DNA of 63,705 bases from contig JAKDLG010000011.1 of NCBI GenBank assembly GCA_030452985.1, forward strand, positions 1 through 63,705, read 5' to 3'. Below the pieces are notes generated by a model that saw only the letters and a list, made by a program, of their open reading frames with translations, did not search any database and was not told where the DNA came from. Positions 16,748 through 28,160 of the stretch are shown here, piece by piece (position 1 is the stretch's first letter; every line of letters begins with the position of its first letter). Both the position numbers and the translations under genes were made by a program. The DNA is from Humibacillus sp. GTDB lineage: Bacteria; Actinomycetota; Actinomycetes; Actinomycetales; Dermatophilaceae.

Positions 16748-16772
16748 GGCAGAGCCTTCCTCGGCTGAGATC

Positions 16773-18172
<1,400 letters not shown>

Positions 18173-18173
<1 letters not shown>

Positions 18174-18844
18174 CAGGAGAACTCCCGCATCCCGTCTGCG
18201 AGCCAGCCGACGACGTGTTCGGCGAAGGACGCGCGTGGCATCAGCAGCCAGGTGTCGTCGGCCGAGCGCCAGAGGATCACGGCGACCGACTCCATCTGCG
18301 TCGACACGGCGCGACCCACCGGGAACTCCCGGGGGTGCAGGTCGAGCTCGATCGTCTTGTCGAGCACCGCCCGCGCCTTCGGACCCGACAGCTCGAGTGT
18401 CGTGCGGTTCGACGACACGTCGACAACCTGACCGCGCCGCTGACCCAGAGCCACGTTCAGCGACTCGACCACCGCAGTGATCGCCACCCCCGTCTCTGCC
18501 TCGTCGCCGAGCACGGCCAGCCACTCGTCGGGCGAGAGCCAGACGACCGACACGGAGCTGCCCGAACTGCCTGAACTATCCGAGCCGAGATCACCGAACT
18601 CACCTTGGGCCACTTCGCCCACGGCGCTCGGCATGGTCACACCGAGAGCATTGCCCACGGCCGCGACGGCCTCGGGTGAGGTGGCCCGAATGGTGATCTG
18701 CGTGAGGAAGGGGACCTCGCGCAGGCGCACCTGCTCTCCGCCTGCCTCCGCCATGATCTCGGTGAGGTGGTGGGCGGGGCTGCGCCGGTAGCCCAGCACT
18801 GCCGCATCCGTCGTTGCCGGCTTGACCGTCATCTGCTCAGCCAT
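18173..18844 (-). CDS. soxG: Sarcosine oxidase gamma subunit
   Basis: The 223-residue gamma subunit of heterotetrameric sarcosine oxidase, a GcvT-like fold without known catalysis of its own. Recognisable parts are [48 protein letters not shown] and [16 protein letters not shown] Ser/Gly-rich loop ([10 protein letters not shown]) near residue 90 is unusual. The ATG at 18844 overlaps the soxA stop by eight bases; the much longer open frame upstream is only a shadow of soxA. It acts in the cytoplasm with soxA, soxB and soxD. Confidence 0.9.
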
Positions 18845-21800
18845 CTCGGCGAGCTCCTTCCTTGTCGTAGAGCACGGGTTCGCGCACCTCGACCTCGGTG
18901 AACTGGCCACCGAACGAGGCGAGCAGGGTCTGACCGACCCTGGTGGGCCCGTCCTTGACGAGGGCGAGGGCGAAGCTGCGACCCAGCGCCTGGCTGTGGT
19001 AGCTCGAGGTGACGAAGCCCACCATCGCGATGGGCGCACTCGGTAGCCCCTCGCCGGTGTAGTCACCGAGAGCGTCGGGCTCGATGAGCTGGGCCCCCTC
19101 GGGCAGACGCAGCGTGTGGTCGAGCGGCAGCACGCTGACGAGCTGCTTGCGACCCGGCTCGGTGAACGCCGCCCGCGAGAACGATCGCTTGCCGATGAAC
19201 TCCTTGGTCTTGCTGACCACCCAGTCCATGCCGAGGTCGTGCGGGGTGATGGTGCCGTCGGTCTCCTGCCCCACGATGGGGAAGGCCTTCTCGGCGCGCA
19301 GCACGTGCATCGTCTCGGTGCCGTACGGCGTGATGCCGAACTCCTCGCCCGCGGCCGCCACGTCTTCCCAGACCTTGAGGCCGTACCAGCGCGGCACGTT
19401 GATCTCGTAGGCGAGCTCACCCGAGAAGGTGATGCGGCAGACCCGGGCGTCGATGCCCGAGGCGAGGGTCGTCTCGCGGAACTCCATGAAGCCGAACCCC
19501 TCCTTCGACACGTCGAGCTCAGGAGCCAGCTTGGCGATGACGTCGCGCGAACGCGGCCCCACGACAGCGACGGTCGACCACTGCTCGGTCACCGAGGTGA
19601 GCGTGACGTCGAGCTCGGGCCACTCGGTCTGGCTCCACTCCTCGAGCCAGTCGAGCACCTTGGCCGCGCCGCCGGTTGTCGTCGTCATGAAGAAGCGGTC
19701 GTCGGCGAGACGAAGCGTGACACCGTCGTCGAACACCATGCCTGAGACGGTACACATGACGCCGTAGCGCCCCTTGCCGACGGGCAGCTTCAGGAACGGG
19801 TTGGTGTAGATGCGGTTGAGGAACTCGGGTGCGTCAGCCCCCCGGATCTCGATCTTGCCCAGCGTGGTGGCGTCCATGAAGGCCACCCCTTCACGGGCCG
19901 CCCGGCACTCGCGTGCCACCGCGGCGTCCATGTCCTCCCCCTCCTGGGGGTAGAACCACGGGCGCTTCCACTGGCCGACGTCCTCGAAGCGGGCGCCGTG
20001 CTCGACGTGCCACGAGTGCGCGGGGCTGGTGCGGGCCGCGTCGAACAGGGTACCGCGGCCACGACCGGCCAGCGCGGTGAACGCCACCGGGGTGAACGGC
20101 GCGCGGAAGGTCGTCGTGCCGATGGTGCCCGGCGTGGGCCGGCGAGCCGGCTGACCCGATGCCGTCAGTTCGACCTCTTCGGCCGCATCCTGACCGGGCT
20201 GACCGGCCGGGATGGCCTTGGCGTCGTTGCCCGAGAGCAGCTGGGTGAGCAGGCCGATCGTGTTGACGCCACCGATCTTGCCCTGGTCGATGCCGGTGCT
20301 GATCGAGGTGTAGCGCTTGACGTGCTCGACCGAGCGCATGCCGGCCCCGGTCGCGCGCAGCACGTCGGCCGCGGTGTTGTCGCGGTGCGGGTCGACGAAG
20401 TGCGTGTCAAGAGAACCGTCAGGCGCGGGCACGGCCCACAGCGGACGCACCGTGCCGGCGGCGCGGTGCTGGCGAGCGTGCCAGACCTCGGCGCTCTCGG
20501 CGACGGCGTCACCGTCGTCAGCACTGCTGGATGCCGGGAAGCCGGCCGCCGCGGCAGCGCCTCGACCCGCGCGGGCTCCCTCGATGAGGCAGTCGTCGGT
20601 GTCGTAGGTGCCGTTGCCGGCGCCGACCACGAACTGGTTCTTGACGCCGGCCGACGGCACGAAGCCGGAAAGCGCGTCGTCCCAGGCAAGCTGGCCCTGA
20701 CGCTGGCTGTGCAGGCTCACGTTGGGGGTCCACCCGCCCGAGACTGCGACCAGGTCGCAGGCGAGCAGCTGCGCGTCGCCGGCCAGCTGCCCGGCGTCGT
20801 CGATCGGCGCCACGAACGCGCCGGTGACACCCTCGCTGCCCTCGATGCCCACCACGGCGGATGCCGTGTGCACCGTGAGCCCGGCCCGCCGAGCACCTTC
20901 CTGGGCACTGACGGCGGCCTTGACCTCGGGACGCGCGTCGACGACCGTGACCGTCGCGCCGGCCTTCGTCAGGCAGCGTGCCGTCTCGTAGGCGGAGTCG
21001 TTGGTGGTGAAGAGCACCACGTCACGACCCGGCAGGGCAGCCCACCGCTCGACGTAGGTCTTCACGGCGGAGGCCAGCATGACACCGGGAACATCGTTGT
21101 CGCTGAACACGATCGGGCGCTCGAAGGCGCCTACTGCCAGCACGACCTGGCCTGCGGTGACATGCCAGAGCCGCTGGCGCGAGACGCCGCCCTTGGCCGA
21201 CGCCACCTCGTCGCGCTTCTCGAGCGCAACGAGGAAGTTGTTGTCGTAGCTGCCGAACACGCAGGTGCGGGTCAGCACGGTCACCTCTGGGGCGGCCTCG
21301 AGCTCAGCGCGCACCCTGGCGATGTAGTCGAGGGCGCCCTGGCCTGCGACGGTGATGGTGGGGTCAGACAGCAGGGAGCCGCCCAGCTCGAAGTCCTGCT
21401 CGAAGAGCACGACCCGGGCTCCGCCGGATGCCGCCTCCTTGGCCGCGGCGAGACCGGCCGGGCCGGAGCCGATGACGGCCACGTCGGCATGCACGTGCAT
21501 CTTGTCGTACTCGTTGCGGTCGGGTCGGTCGTCGAGCACCCCGATGCCGTCGAGCAGGGTGACGTCGAGACCGTCGCGCAGCTCGAGCGTGGTAGCGGGC
21601 AGCATCGACTCGTTGTGGTCGCCGTTGACGCGAACGAACCCGTTGGGCTCCTCGACGCCGGCGCTCAGCACGCCGCGCGGGCGGCGCAGGTAGATGGAGT
21701 CGCCTACTCGCAGGCGGCCGTTGGCCACGAGCGCCGAGGCGAGCGTGTCACCGACATAGCCCGTCAGGGCCGTGCCGTCGATGGTGAACCCGATCGACTG

Positions 21801-21863
21801 GTCGCGATCGAGGCGCCCGCCGCGCTCGAGCCGGCCCCCCTGGTGGTTCTGGTGCTGGGTCAT
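18837..21863 (-). CDS. soxA: Sarcosine oxidase alpha subunit
   Basis: The 1008-residue alpha subunit. The N-terminal part (residues 1-110) is a ferredoxin-like fold, followed by an NAD-binding region with VAVIGSGPAGLAAAKEAASG. The C-terminal third is an aminomethyltransferase (GcvT-like) domain that binds tetrahydrofolate and captures the formaldehyde unit as 5,10-methylene-THF. The ATG at 21863 follows AGGAGGTTGGAGC and overlaps the soxD stop by four bases. Length is slightly above the usual 960-970 residues, with the extra residues in His/Gln/Arg-rich N-terminal and linker segments. The cofactor and domain assignments follow the known enzyme family. Confidence 0.94.
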   Translation of the reverse strand: MTQHQNHQGGRLERGGRLDRDQSIGFTIDGTALTGYVGDTLASALVANGRLRVGDSIYLRRPRGVLSAGVEEPNGFVRVNGDHNESMLPATTLELRDGLDVTLLDGIGVLDDRPDRNEYDKMHVHADVAVIGSGPAGLAAAKEAASGGARVVLFEQDFELGGSLLSDPTITVAGQGALDYIARVRAELEAAPEVTVLTRTCVFGSYDNNFLVALEKRDEVASAKGGVSRQRLWHVTAGQVVLAVGAFERPIVFSDNDVPGVMLASAVKTYVERWAALPGRDVVLFTTNDSAYETARCLTKAGATVTVVDARPEVKAAVSAQEGARRAGLTVHTASAVVGIEGSEGVTGAFVAPIDDAGQLAGDAQLLACDLVAVSGGWTPNVSLHSQRQGQLAWDDALSGFVPSAGVKNQFVVGAGNGTYDTDDCLIEGARAGRGAAAAAGFPASSSADDGDAVAESAEVWHARQHRAAGTVRPLWAVPAPDGSLDTHFVDPHRDNTAADVLRATGAGMRSVEHVKRYTSISTGIDQGKIGGVNTIGLLTQLLSGNDAKAIPAGQPGQDAAEEVELTASGQPARRPTPGTIGTTTFRAPFTPVAFTALAGRGRGTLFDAARTSPAHSWHVEHGARFEDVGQWKRPWFYPQEGEDMDAAVARECRAAREGVAFMDATTLGKIEIRGADAPEFLNRIYTNPFLKLPVGKGRYGVMCTVSGMVFDDGVTLRLADDRFFMTTTTGGAAKVLDWLEEWSQTEWPELDVTLTSVTEQWSTVAVVGPRSRDVIAKLAPELDVSKEGFGFMEFRETTLASGIDARVCRITFSGELAYEINVPRWYGLKVWEDVAAAGEEFGITPYGTETMHVLRAEKAFPIVGQETDGTITPHDLGMDWVVSKTKEFIGKRSFSRAAFTEPGRKQLVSVLPLDHTLRLPEGAQLIEPDALGDYTGEGLPSAPIAMVGFVTSSYHSQALGRSFALALVKDGPTRVGQTLLASFGGQFTEVEVREPVLYDKEGARRDG

Positions 21864-22174
21864 GCTCCAACCTCCTTCGTCGCGAGTGGTGCCTTCGGCA
21901 GCCCGTCGGGCCGGGCCTGGTCGAGGCGGTACACGTGGGTGATCTCGTAGGTGTGCGTGTTGCGAACGGCGTTGAACCACTTGCGGCATCCGGCCGAGTG
22001 CTGCCAGCGCTCGGCGTAGCTGCCCCGGGGGTTGTCGCGGTAGAAGAGGAACTGCGCCCACTCCTCGTCGGTGAGGGCGTCGGGGTTCTCGGGGTAGGCC
22101 ACGTGGGCCTGACCGCCGTAGCTGTACTCGGTCTCGTTGCGGGGCCCGCAGAACGGGCAGGGGATGACCATCAT
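21860..22174 (-). CDS. soxD: Sarcosine oxidase delta subunit
   Basis: A 104-residue zinc-binding subunit. Cys6, Cys9, His59 and Cys63 (IPCPFCGPRNE and WQHSAGCRKWF) fall at exactly the positions of the zinc ligands known from this family. The sequence YRDNPRGSYAERWQHSAGC is a family hallmark. Two ATG codons lie side by side at 22174 and 22171; AAGGAG is nine bases before the first. It sits 28 bases after soxB and overlaps soxA by four bases. Confidence 0.95.
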   Translation of the reverse strand: MMVIPCPFCGPRNETEYSYGGQAHVAYPENPDALTDEEWAQFLFYRDNPRGSYAERWQHSAGCRKWFNAVRNTHTYEITHVYRLDQARPDGLPKAPLATKEVGA

Positions 22175-22202
22175 GGTGAAAGACTCCTTGCCGTCAGTGC
22201 TG

Positions 22203-23423
22203 TCAGTGAGCCACGGCGGCAGCGCCGTGCTCGTCGATGAGGGCGCCGGTGACGAAACGGTCGAGACCGTAGGCCCGGTTGAGCGGGTGCGGCTCGTCGT
22301 TGGCGATGGTGTGGGCGTAGGCCAGCCCTGCAGCGGGAACCGCCTTGAAGCCGCCGGTGCCCCAGCCACAGTTGACGTACATCTGGTCGACGGGGGTGAG
22401 GCCCATGACCGGTGAGGCGTCGAGCGTGACGTCGACGACCCCACCCCAGGTGCGCAGCAGGTGGGCGCGGGCGAAGATCGGGAAGAGCTCGACCGCCGCT
22501 GCCATCTGGTGCTCGATCACGTGGAAGGAGCCGCGCTGGCCGTAGCCGTTGTAGGCGTCGACGCCGGCACCCATCACGAGCTCACCCTTGTGGGCCTGCG
22601 AGACGTAGACGTGCACGTGGTTGGACATCACGACCGTCGGGTGCACGATCTCGTGCAGCTCGGAGACGAGCGCCTGGAGGGGGTGACTCTGGATCGGCAC
22701 CCGGAACCCGGCCATGTCGGCCAGCACCGAGGTGTAACCGGCGGCGGCGAGGGCCACCTTGCCGGCGTTGATCCGGCCCCGGTTGGTCTCGACCCCGACC
22801 ACCCGGCCGCCGTCCATGACGAACCCGGTGACCTCGCAGTTCTGGATGAGGTCGACGCCCATCTCGTTGGCGCGTCGGGCGTAGGCCCAGGCCACCCAGT
22901 CGTGCTTGGCGATACCGGCGCGAGGCTGGTAGGTGCCGCCCATCACCGGGTAGCGGATGTCGTCGTTGATGTTGATGATCGGGCAGAGTTGCTTGACCTG
23001 CTGCGGGGTGACCCACTCGGCGTCGACCCCGTTGAGGCGGTTGGCCTCGACGCGGCGCACCGAGTCACGCTCGTCCTGCATGGTGTGGGCCAGGTTGAGC
23101 ACGCCGCGCTGGCTGAAGAACACGTCGTAGCCGAGGTCCTCCTCCATGGTCTCCCACAGCTTGAGCGAGGTCTCATAGATGGCCGCCGACTCGTCCCAGA
23201 GGTAGTTCGACCGGATGATCGTGGTGTTGCGGGCCATGTTGCCGCCGGCCAGCCAGCCCTTGTCGAGCACGGCCACGTTGGTGATGCCGTGGTGCTTGGC
23301 CAGGTTGTAGGCGGTGGCGAGCCCGTGGCCGCCGCCGCCGACGATGACGACGTCGTAGCTCTTCTTCGGGTCGGGGTTGGTCCAGAGAAAGTCGGGGTGC
23401 TGGGGCAGCTCGCGCTGGCTCAT
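22203..23423 (-). CDS. soxB: Sarcosine oxidase beta subunit
   Basis: The catalytic flavoprotein subunit (406 residues) that oxidises sarcosine to glycine, passing electrons to oxygen to give H2O2. The FAD-binding fold is [18 protein letters not shown]. His174 in [11 protein letters not shown] aligns with the histidine (about residue 173) that carries covalent FMN at the alpha/beta interface in studied enzymes. [15 protein letters not shown] and [13 protein letters not shown] belong to the C-terminal flavin contacts. The start overlaps the glyA stop by four bases. Order glyA-soxB-soxD-soxA-soxG matches known sarcosine operons. Confidence 0.95.
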   Translation of the reverse strand: MSQRELPQHPDFLWTNPDPKKSYDVVIVGGGGHGLATAYNLAKHHGITNVAVLDKGWLAGGNMARNTTIIRSNYLWDESAAIYETSLKLWETMEEDLGYDVFFSQRGVLNLAHTMQDERDSVRRVEANRLNGVDAEWVTPQQVKQLCPIININDDIRYPVMGGTYQPRAGIAKHDWVAWAYARRANEMGVDLIQNCEVTGFVMDGGRVVGVETNRGRINAGKVALAAAGYTSVLADMAGFRVPIQSHPLQALVSELHEIVHPTVVMSNHVHVYVSQAHKGELVMGAGVDAYNGYGQRGSFHVIEHQMAAAVELFPIFARAHLLRTWGGVVDVTLDASPVMGLTPVDQMYVNCGWGTGGFKAVPAAGLAYAHTIANDEPHPLNRAYGLDRFVTGALIDEHGAAAVAH

Positions 23424-24742
23424 GCCAGACCTCCCTCGACACCCGGGTACAGCGGGAAGCGCTCGGTGAGGGCGGTGACTCGGGCCCGCAGGCCCTCGAC
23501 GTCAGCCTTGCCGGTCTCGGCGGCGAGCGCCAGGGCGATGATGTCGGCCACCTCGGCGAAGGCCTCGGCGTCGAGGCCACGAGTGGCCAGGGCCGGGGTG
23601 CCGATGCGCAGGCCCGAGCTGACCATCGGCGGCCGCGGGTCGAACGGCACCGCGTTGCGGTTGACGGTGATGCCGATCGTGTGAAGCAGGTCTTCGCCCT
23701 GCTGACCGTCGAGCTCGGAGTGCCGCAGGTCGACGAGCACGAGGTGCACGTCGGTGCCGCCGGTGAGCACGCTGATGCCGCGGGCAGCGACATCCGGCTG
23801 CTGCAGGCGCTCGGCGAGGATGCCGGCCCCCTCGAGGGTGCGCTTCTGGCGGTCGGCGAACGCCTCGGTGGCTGCCAGCTTGAACGCGACGGCCTTGCCG
23901 GCGATGACGTGCTCGAGCGGACCGCCCTGCTGGCCGGGGAAGACGGCCGAGTTGATCTTCTTGGCGATGGCGGCGTCGTTGGTGAGGATGATGCCGCCCC
24001 GCGGGCCGCCGAGGGTCTTGTGGGTCGTGCTGCTGACGACGTGGGCGTGCGGCACCGGCGACGGGTGCAGTCCGGCGGCGACCAAGCCGGCGAAGTGGGC
24101 CATGTCGACGAAGAGGTAGGCGCCCACGGCATCCGCGATGCGCCGGAACTCGGCGAAGTCGAGCTGACGGGGGTAGGCCGACCAGCCGGCGATGATCATC
24201 TTGGGCTGGTGCTCGTGGGCGAGCCGCTCGACGTCGGCCATGTCGATCAGGTGGGTGTCCTCGCGGACGCCGTAGGCAGCCACCTCGTAGAGGCGGCCCG
24301 AGAAGTTGATCTTCATGCCGTGGGTGAGGTGCCCACCGTGCGCCAGCTCGAGACCGAGGATGGTGTCGCCGGGGCGGATCAGTGCGTGCATCACGGCGGC
24401 GTTGGCCTGAGCGCCCGAGTGCGGCTGCACGTTGGCGAACTCGGCGCCGAACAGGGCCTTGACCCGGTCGATGGCGAGCGTCTCGATGACGTCGACGTGC
24501 TCGCAGCCGCCGTAGTACCGGCGGCCGGGGTAGCCCTCGGCGTACTTGTTCGTCAGTACCGAGCCCTGGGCCTGCATGACGGCGACGGGAGCGAAGTTCT
24601 CCGACGCGATCATCTCGAGGGTGTCCTGCTGGCGATCCAGCTCGTGGCTGATCGCGTTCGCCACCTCGGGATCGAGCACCGCGAGCTGCTCGTCGAGACT
24701 CGAGTGGCTACCTGCCGTGGTGGTAGAGAGCGTCTGGGTCAT
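23420..24742 (-). CDS. glyA: Serine hydroxymethyltransferase
   Basis: A PLP enzyme of 440 residues that interconverts glycine plus methylene-THF with serine plus THF. The PLP lysine is in [13 protein letters not shown], and other family blocks are [36 protein letters not shown] and [11 protein letters not shown]. Two adjacent ATG codons at 24745 and 24742 follow AGGAGG; the second has the better seven-base spacing. As first gene of the sox operon it is likely a dedicated copy that uses both sarcosine oxidase products to make serine, rather than the housekeeping copy. GATAT-containing half-sites upstream may be operators of the divergent GntR protein. Confidence 0.95.
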   Translation of the reverse strand: MTQTLSTTTAGSHSSLDEQLAVLDPEVANAISHELDRQQDTLEMIASENFAPVAVMQAQGSVLTNKYAEGYPGRRYYGGCEHVDVIETLAIDRVKALFGAEFANVQPHSGAQANAAVMHALIRPGDTILGLELAHGGHLTHGMKINFSGRLYEVAAYGVREDTHLIDMADVERLAHEHQPKMIIAGWSAYPRQLDFAEFRRIADAVGAYLFVDMAHFAGLVAAGLHPSPVPHAHVVSSTTHKTLGGPRGGIILTNDAAIAKKINSAVFPGQQGGPLEHVIAGKAVAFKLAATEAFADRQKRTLEGAGILAERLQQPDVAARGISVLTGGTDVHLVLVDLRHSELDGQQGEDLLHTIGITVNRNAVPFDPRPPMVSSGLRIGTPALATRGLDAEAFAEVADIIALALAAETGKADVEGLRARVTALTERFPLYPGVEGGLA

Positions 24743-24753
24743 CATTGCCCCTC

Positions 24754-24809
24754 CTGATATTTGCCGTGTCGACATCTGATATATCAATCTGGGGGTTACG
24801 ATATGTCTA
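24754..24809. promoter_or_regulatory. Candidate operator region between glyA and the GntR regulator
   Basis: The 160-base gap between the glyA and GntR starts holds three AT-rich GATAT-type half-sites in a very GC-rich background: TGATAT at 24755, the perfect palindrome TGATATATCA at 24777-24786, and CGATATGTC at about 24800. FCD-type GntR repressors often bind such short AT-centred palindromes near their own divergent promoter. The assignment to the neighbouring regulator is inference. Confidence 0.5.
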
Positions 24810-24904
24810 TAAGCAGCGTCCCGTCAATGGCCGGCACGAAATCTGGCCTCGGCCCCGGACACCAGCCCACCGCGACGAGCCTTCCCACACCGAGGAGATC
24901 GAGA

Positions 24905-25621
24905 ATGAGCATAGAGAGCCTGACCACCAGTCGCACCCCGGACCTGCCCACCAGCCTCACCCCGGGACTGGCCGGCGGCGCCGACGGCCACGCCTCGATG
25001 GCGGAGCAGGCCTACCACCTGATGCGCGACCGGCTGGTCATGCTCGACATCGCGCCGGGGGCGCCGATCAACGAGCAGGCACTGGCCCTCGAGCTCGGCA
25101 TCGGGCGCACCCCGGTCCGCGAGAGCCTGAAGAAGCTCGAGCTCGACCACCTCGTCGTCTCCTACCCGAGGCGTGGCACCTTCGCCACGCAGGTCGACAT
25201 CACCGACCTGGCGACGGTGTCGGAGATGCGGGTCGTGCTCGAGCCGCTGGCGGCCCGACGCGCGGCCACGACGGCTCGCCCGGCGAGCCGGGCGGCTCTC
25301 TCGGCCAAAGCCGACCAGATCGCCGGAATGGATCTCGAGAAGGTCGGAAATCGTGCTCTGATGGAGTACGACATCGACGTGCACCGGCTCATCTACGGCG
25401 CCACCGGCAACCCGCACCTCGAGGAGACCCTGGTTCGGCTCGACAACCTCGCCACCCGCATCTGGTGTCTCGTGCTCGACCGGCTGCCCACCGTCGGCGA
25501 CCACGTGCAGGAGCACGCCGGCCTGCTGCGCGCCATCGCCGACAACCTCCCAGACCGCGCCGCAGAACTGGCCCTGGCCCACACGACCCACTTCGAGCAG
25601 TCGGTGCGCGAGGTGCTCTGA
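24905..25621 (+). CDS. GntR-family transcriptional regulator (FCD type)
   Basis: A 238-residue regulator. The N-terminal winged helix is MAEQAYHLMRDRLVMLDIAP, then ELGIGRTPVRESLKKLE with the recognition helix, and YPRRGTFATQVD as the wing. The C-terminal part is an all-helical FCD ligand domain (VSEMRVVLEPLAARRAA, YDIDVHRLIYGATGNPHL, HAGLLRAI) whose Asp and His residues usually bind a metal and a carboxylate ligand. The ATG at 24905 has GAGGAG seven bases upstream; longer frames lack a ribosome site. Divergent from glyA-soxBDAG, which it probably controls in response to sarcosine, glycine or a related acid (inference). Confidence 0.88.
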   Translation: MSIESLTTSRTPDLPTSLTPGLAGGADGHASMAEQAYHLMRDRLVMLDIAPGAPINEQALALELGIGRTPVRESLKKLELDHLVVSYPRRGTFATQVDITDLATVSEMRVVLEPLAARRAATTARPASRAALSAKADQIAGMDLEKVGNRALMEYDIDVHRLIYGATGNPHLEETLVRLDNLATRIWCLVLDRLPTVGDHVQEHAGLLRAIADNLPDRAAELALAHTTHFEQSVREVL

Positions 25622-25821
25622 GTGCCCCCGGCCTCACCTGTCCCCGTGCGCCTTCATCGACGAATGACCCGGGCACCGACCGTTCGGGTGCCGGTGAAGG
25701 TGTTCAGGCGCCGGGTTCGATCGGCAGCCCTGCCCCGAACGACGAGGCGACTCCCCTCCACTCCGAGCCCATAACGAGCCCACCCGGGCATGGTCCTGCC
25801 TCCCAGCGAGTCAGCAGCCGG

Positions 25822-27957
25822 TCAGGCAGGCAGGGCGATGAGCACGAAGGTGCACGGCTCGGGGAGCGATCCCAACAGCGCGCCCGCCCCGGGAGCCGTT
25901 CGTAGCGAGACTCGGCGCCACGTCTCTGCGTCTGTGGAGCACATCAGGGCGTAGTCCCCGCCGCTGGCTGATGAGTGCCTCGTCACCGACGCGTTGACCT
26001 CCAGGCGAAGCTCGATCCGGCGCCGCGATGGGCCGACCAGCGCGATCGCGTAGGGGGGCAGCACCATGCCGGCCCCGGCCAGGTCGGCCGCTGAGGGAAC
26101 CGGCAGCGAGCTGCTGCCATGAACGACCAGCTCGGCGCTCCCTTCTCCACGCTGCACTCGAGCGCGCACCGTGAACGGTGCTCCGTCCAGGCGAAGCATC
26201 GCGGTCTCGCCACCCTGCACCATCTGCACAGACAACGGCTCTTCCAGATCAGCGAGAGCGCCGTTCACGAGGCCGGCCGGAGAGCGCAGCCAGACAGTAC
26301 GAGGGCCCGTCCCCGCAACATGCACCATGGCGCCGCCCTCCACCTCGCGCGGGCCTTCACCGGGGCCCCACCCGGCAACGTCCGGGACGACCTCGAGGCC
26401 AGGACCGGACGAGCTCACCACGATGCCTTCGGTGGTATCCAGGTCGATCAGAGGCAACGCGCGGCTGCTTCCCAAACGGATCTCGACGATTTGTCCGCAG
26501 CGGTTCACGGTGCCCGTGCCCCCAAGCCGGCGACCAGGCAGTGTCACCACGACCGAGTCGTCGATGTGCGCCCCCCGGATGAGCAGCTCACCGAGCTGCT
26601 CGCGGCTGCCGTCCTGATAGATCTTGGTCTCGGCACGAGTCGTTCCCTGCTCGATCCTTGCGCCACCCGAGACCAGCGAGACTTTCGCGCCGCCGACCGG
26701 TGCGCCGCTCTCGGTCACCCGAACTGTCACCAGCCCGTCGCACTCTCCTGGTCGCAACCGCCGCGACAGCTGCCACCTCGGCTGCAAGGCGGCAACGGGG
26801 ATGAACGAGCGGCGCAGCCGAGCGGAGGGAAAGCCGATCGTCGTGACGCCCAAGGGGATGCCGCTGTCCGGTAGCAGATCGAAGAGCACACGGTCAGGCG
26901 TACGGAGCTTCCACCGGGTTGCCGCAGGTTGGCCAGACGCGGGCCCGAAGGCCTCCGCCACGTCGGTCCAGCACGGCACGGTCTGCAAGGTCGTGTCGAC
27001 ATGGGGGTTTAGCGGATTACCGGAGCAGAACTTCTGCCAGGGATTGCGACCGCCCGACATCACGCACGTCTCGCGATCTCCACCGCTGGCGAACGACGGA
27101 TCCGATCCGTTGCCCTTTGCAGCCGTGCACTCTGCGGCGGTGTCGTTCGGCCCCTTGTACTCGTCCTGCAGGCCCAGAGCGAGGTGCCCGAACTCGTGCA
27201 GCAACACCATCGGCTCCCAGACGTCGTAGGGGTTCATGTTGATCTGACCGCCGTCGGCAAAATGGCCGAGTGACGAGTTCGACGGCTGGTGCCGACTCGC
27301 ATGGATCAGCACATGCGCCTCGTTCCAGTGCCGCCCCTCGCTCGCAATGTGTACCCGCTCAATGAGCATTTGACCGTTGGATGCGTTGAACAACACCTGC
27401 GACAGCTCCTTGAAGCGGTCACGCGTGTAGGCCATCTCCGCCCTGGTCGCAGCCCACTCCATCGACACCAGGAGGTTGAAGCCGATCAGCACGTTGGCCC
27501 GCGAGACGGTGGTGACGACTGAACGGGCGGCCTCGTCGATCGTTCTCCCGTCCCACACAGGACTCCTCCTCGGTTGCCTCAGTTCGGTGTCCGTCAGATA
27601 GACCCGCCACGACCACGAGGGCTGGCGTGGGTTCTCGGTCGCTGCGCGTCGGGCTGAGGGCTCTTCGTGCACGAGGGTTCGTACCAGCAGAGAGGCAGGA
27701 CGCTCGGGCACGTCGACGACGGCAAGCCCAGCGATGCCCGACTTCCCCCGCAGCAGCCCACCAATGATGATGTCAGCGCCCACGACCGCGCGCCGTTCCT
27801 CGTCGTTGACCCGGATGACGACTTTGGTCGATGTCGCCGAACTAGTGGCCGACGCTACCCGGTCGGCATCCTGCTGGGAAAGCAACGGGATGGCCGCATC
27901 GGCCCGCGCGTCGCCGAGATGCTCCCACTGTGCTGATCGTGCGATTGCTTCGGTCAT
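25822..27957 (-). CDS. M64-like zinc metallopeptidase, large multidomain protein
   Basis: A protein of about 711 residues with one zinc-protease signature, LHEFGHLALGLQDEY near residue 250, which fits the IgA-peptidase M64 pattern HExGHxxxxLxDEY. After the protease region there is a beta-rich segment resembling a carboxypeptidase-regulatory or Ig-like fold (VTVRVTESGAPVGGAKVSLV), then more beta-rich sequence to the end. Cys pairs around the active site (ECTAAKG, ETCVMSGG, KFCSGN) suggest disulfides, yet no signal peptide or membrane anchor is visible. The ATG at 27957 with GAGG seven bases upstream is preferred to the 34-codon-longer frame. Neighbours on both sides belong to amine catabolism, so it looks inserted. 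Confidence 0.65.
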   Translation of the reverse strand: MTEAIARSAQWEHLGDARADAAIPLLSQQDADRVASATSSATSTKVVIRVNDEERRAVVGADIIIGGLLRGKSGIAGLAVVDVPERPASLLVRTLVHEEPSARRAATENPRQPSWSWRVYLTDTELRQPRRSPVWDGRTIDEAARSVVTTVSRANVLIGFNLLVSMEWAATRAEMAYTRDRFKELSQVLFNASNGQMLIERVHIASEGRHWNEAHVLIHASRHQPSNSSLGHFADGGQINMNPYDVWEPMVLLHEFGHLALGLQDEYKGPNDTAAECTAAKGNGSDPSFASGGDRETCVMSGGRNPWQKFCSGNPLNPHVDTTLQTVPCWTDVAEAFGPASGQPAATRWKLRTPDRVLFDLLPDSGIPLGVTTIGFPSARLRRSFIPVAALQPRWQLSRRLRPGECDGLVTVRVTESGAPVGGAKVSLVSGGARIEQGTTRAETKIYQDGSREQLGELLIRGAHIDDSVVVTLPGRRLGGTGTVNRCGQIVEIRLGSSRALPLIDLDTTEGIVVSSSGPGLEVVPDVAGWGPGEGPREVEGGAMVHVAGTGPRTVWLRSPAGLVNGALADLEEPLSVQMVQGGETAMLRLDGAPFTVRARVQRGEGSAELVVHGSSSLPVPSAADLAGAGMVLPPYAIALVGPSRRRIELRLEVNASVTRHSSASGGDYALMCSTDAETWRRVSLRTAPGAGALLGSLPEPCTFVLIALPA

Positions 27958-28160
27958 GACGAGCCTCGCTGTTCTGATCAGCCGCGGCGGCTTGATCGGC
28001 ACCCAAGCTACGCAGCGGAGCGTTCCGCAACCGTTCGGGTCAAACGCTGGTGCCGACAACGTTCAACCGACGTGGTGGCTGCCCACGCGTTCGAGGTCAA
28101 GGCTCACGAACCTGGCGGGCTGGTTCCTCGTGATCACGGGGACGGGATGTCCGCCTTCGC

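Noticed and set aside
24743..24904. Glycine riboswitch before glyA
   Set aside because: No tandem aptamer features are seen and the glyA leader is too short; a GntR operator explains the region better.
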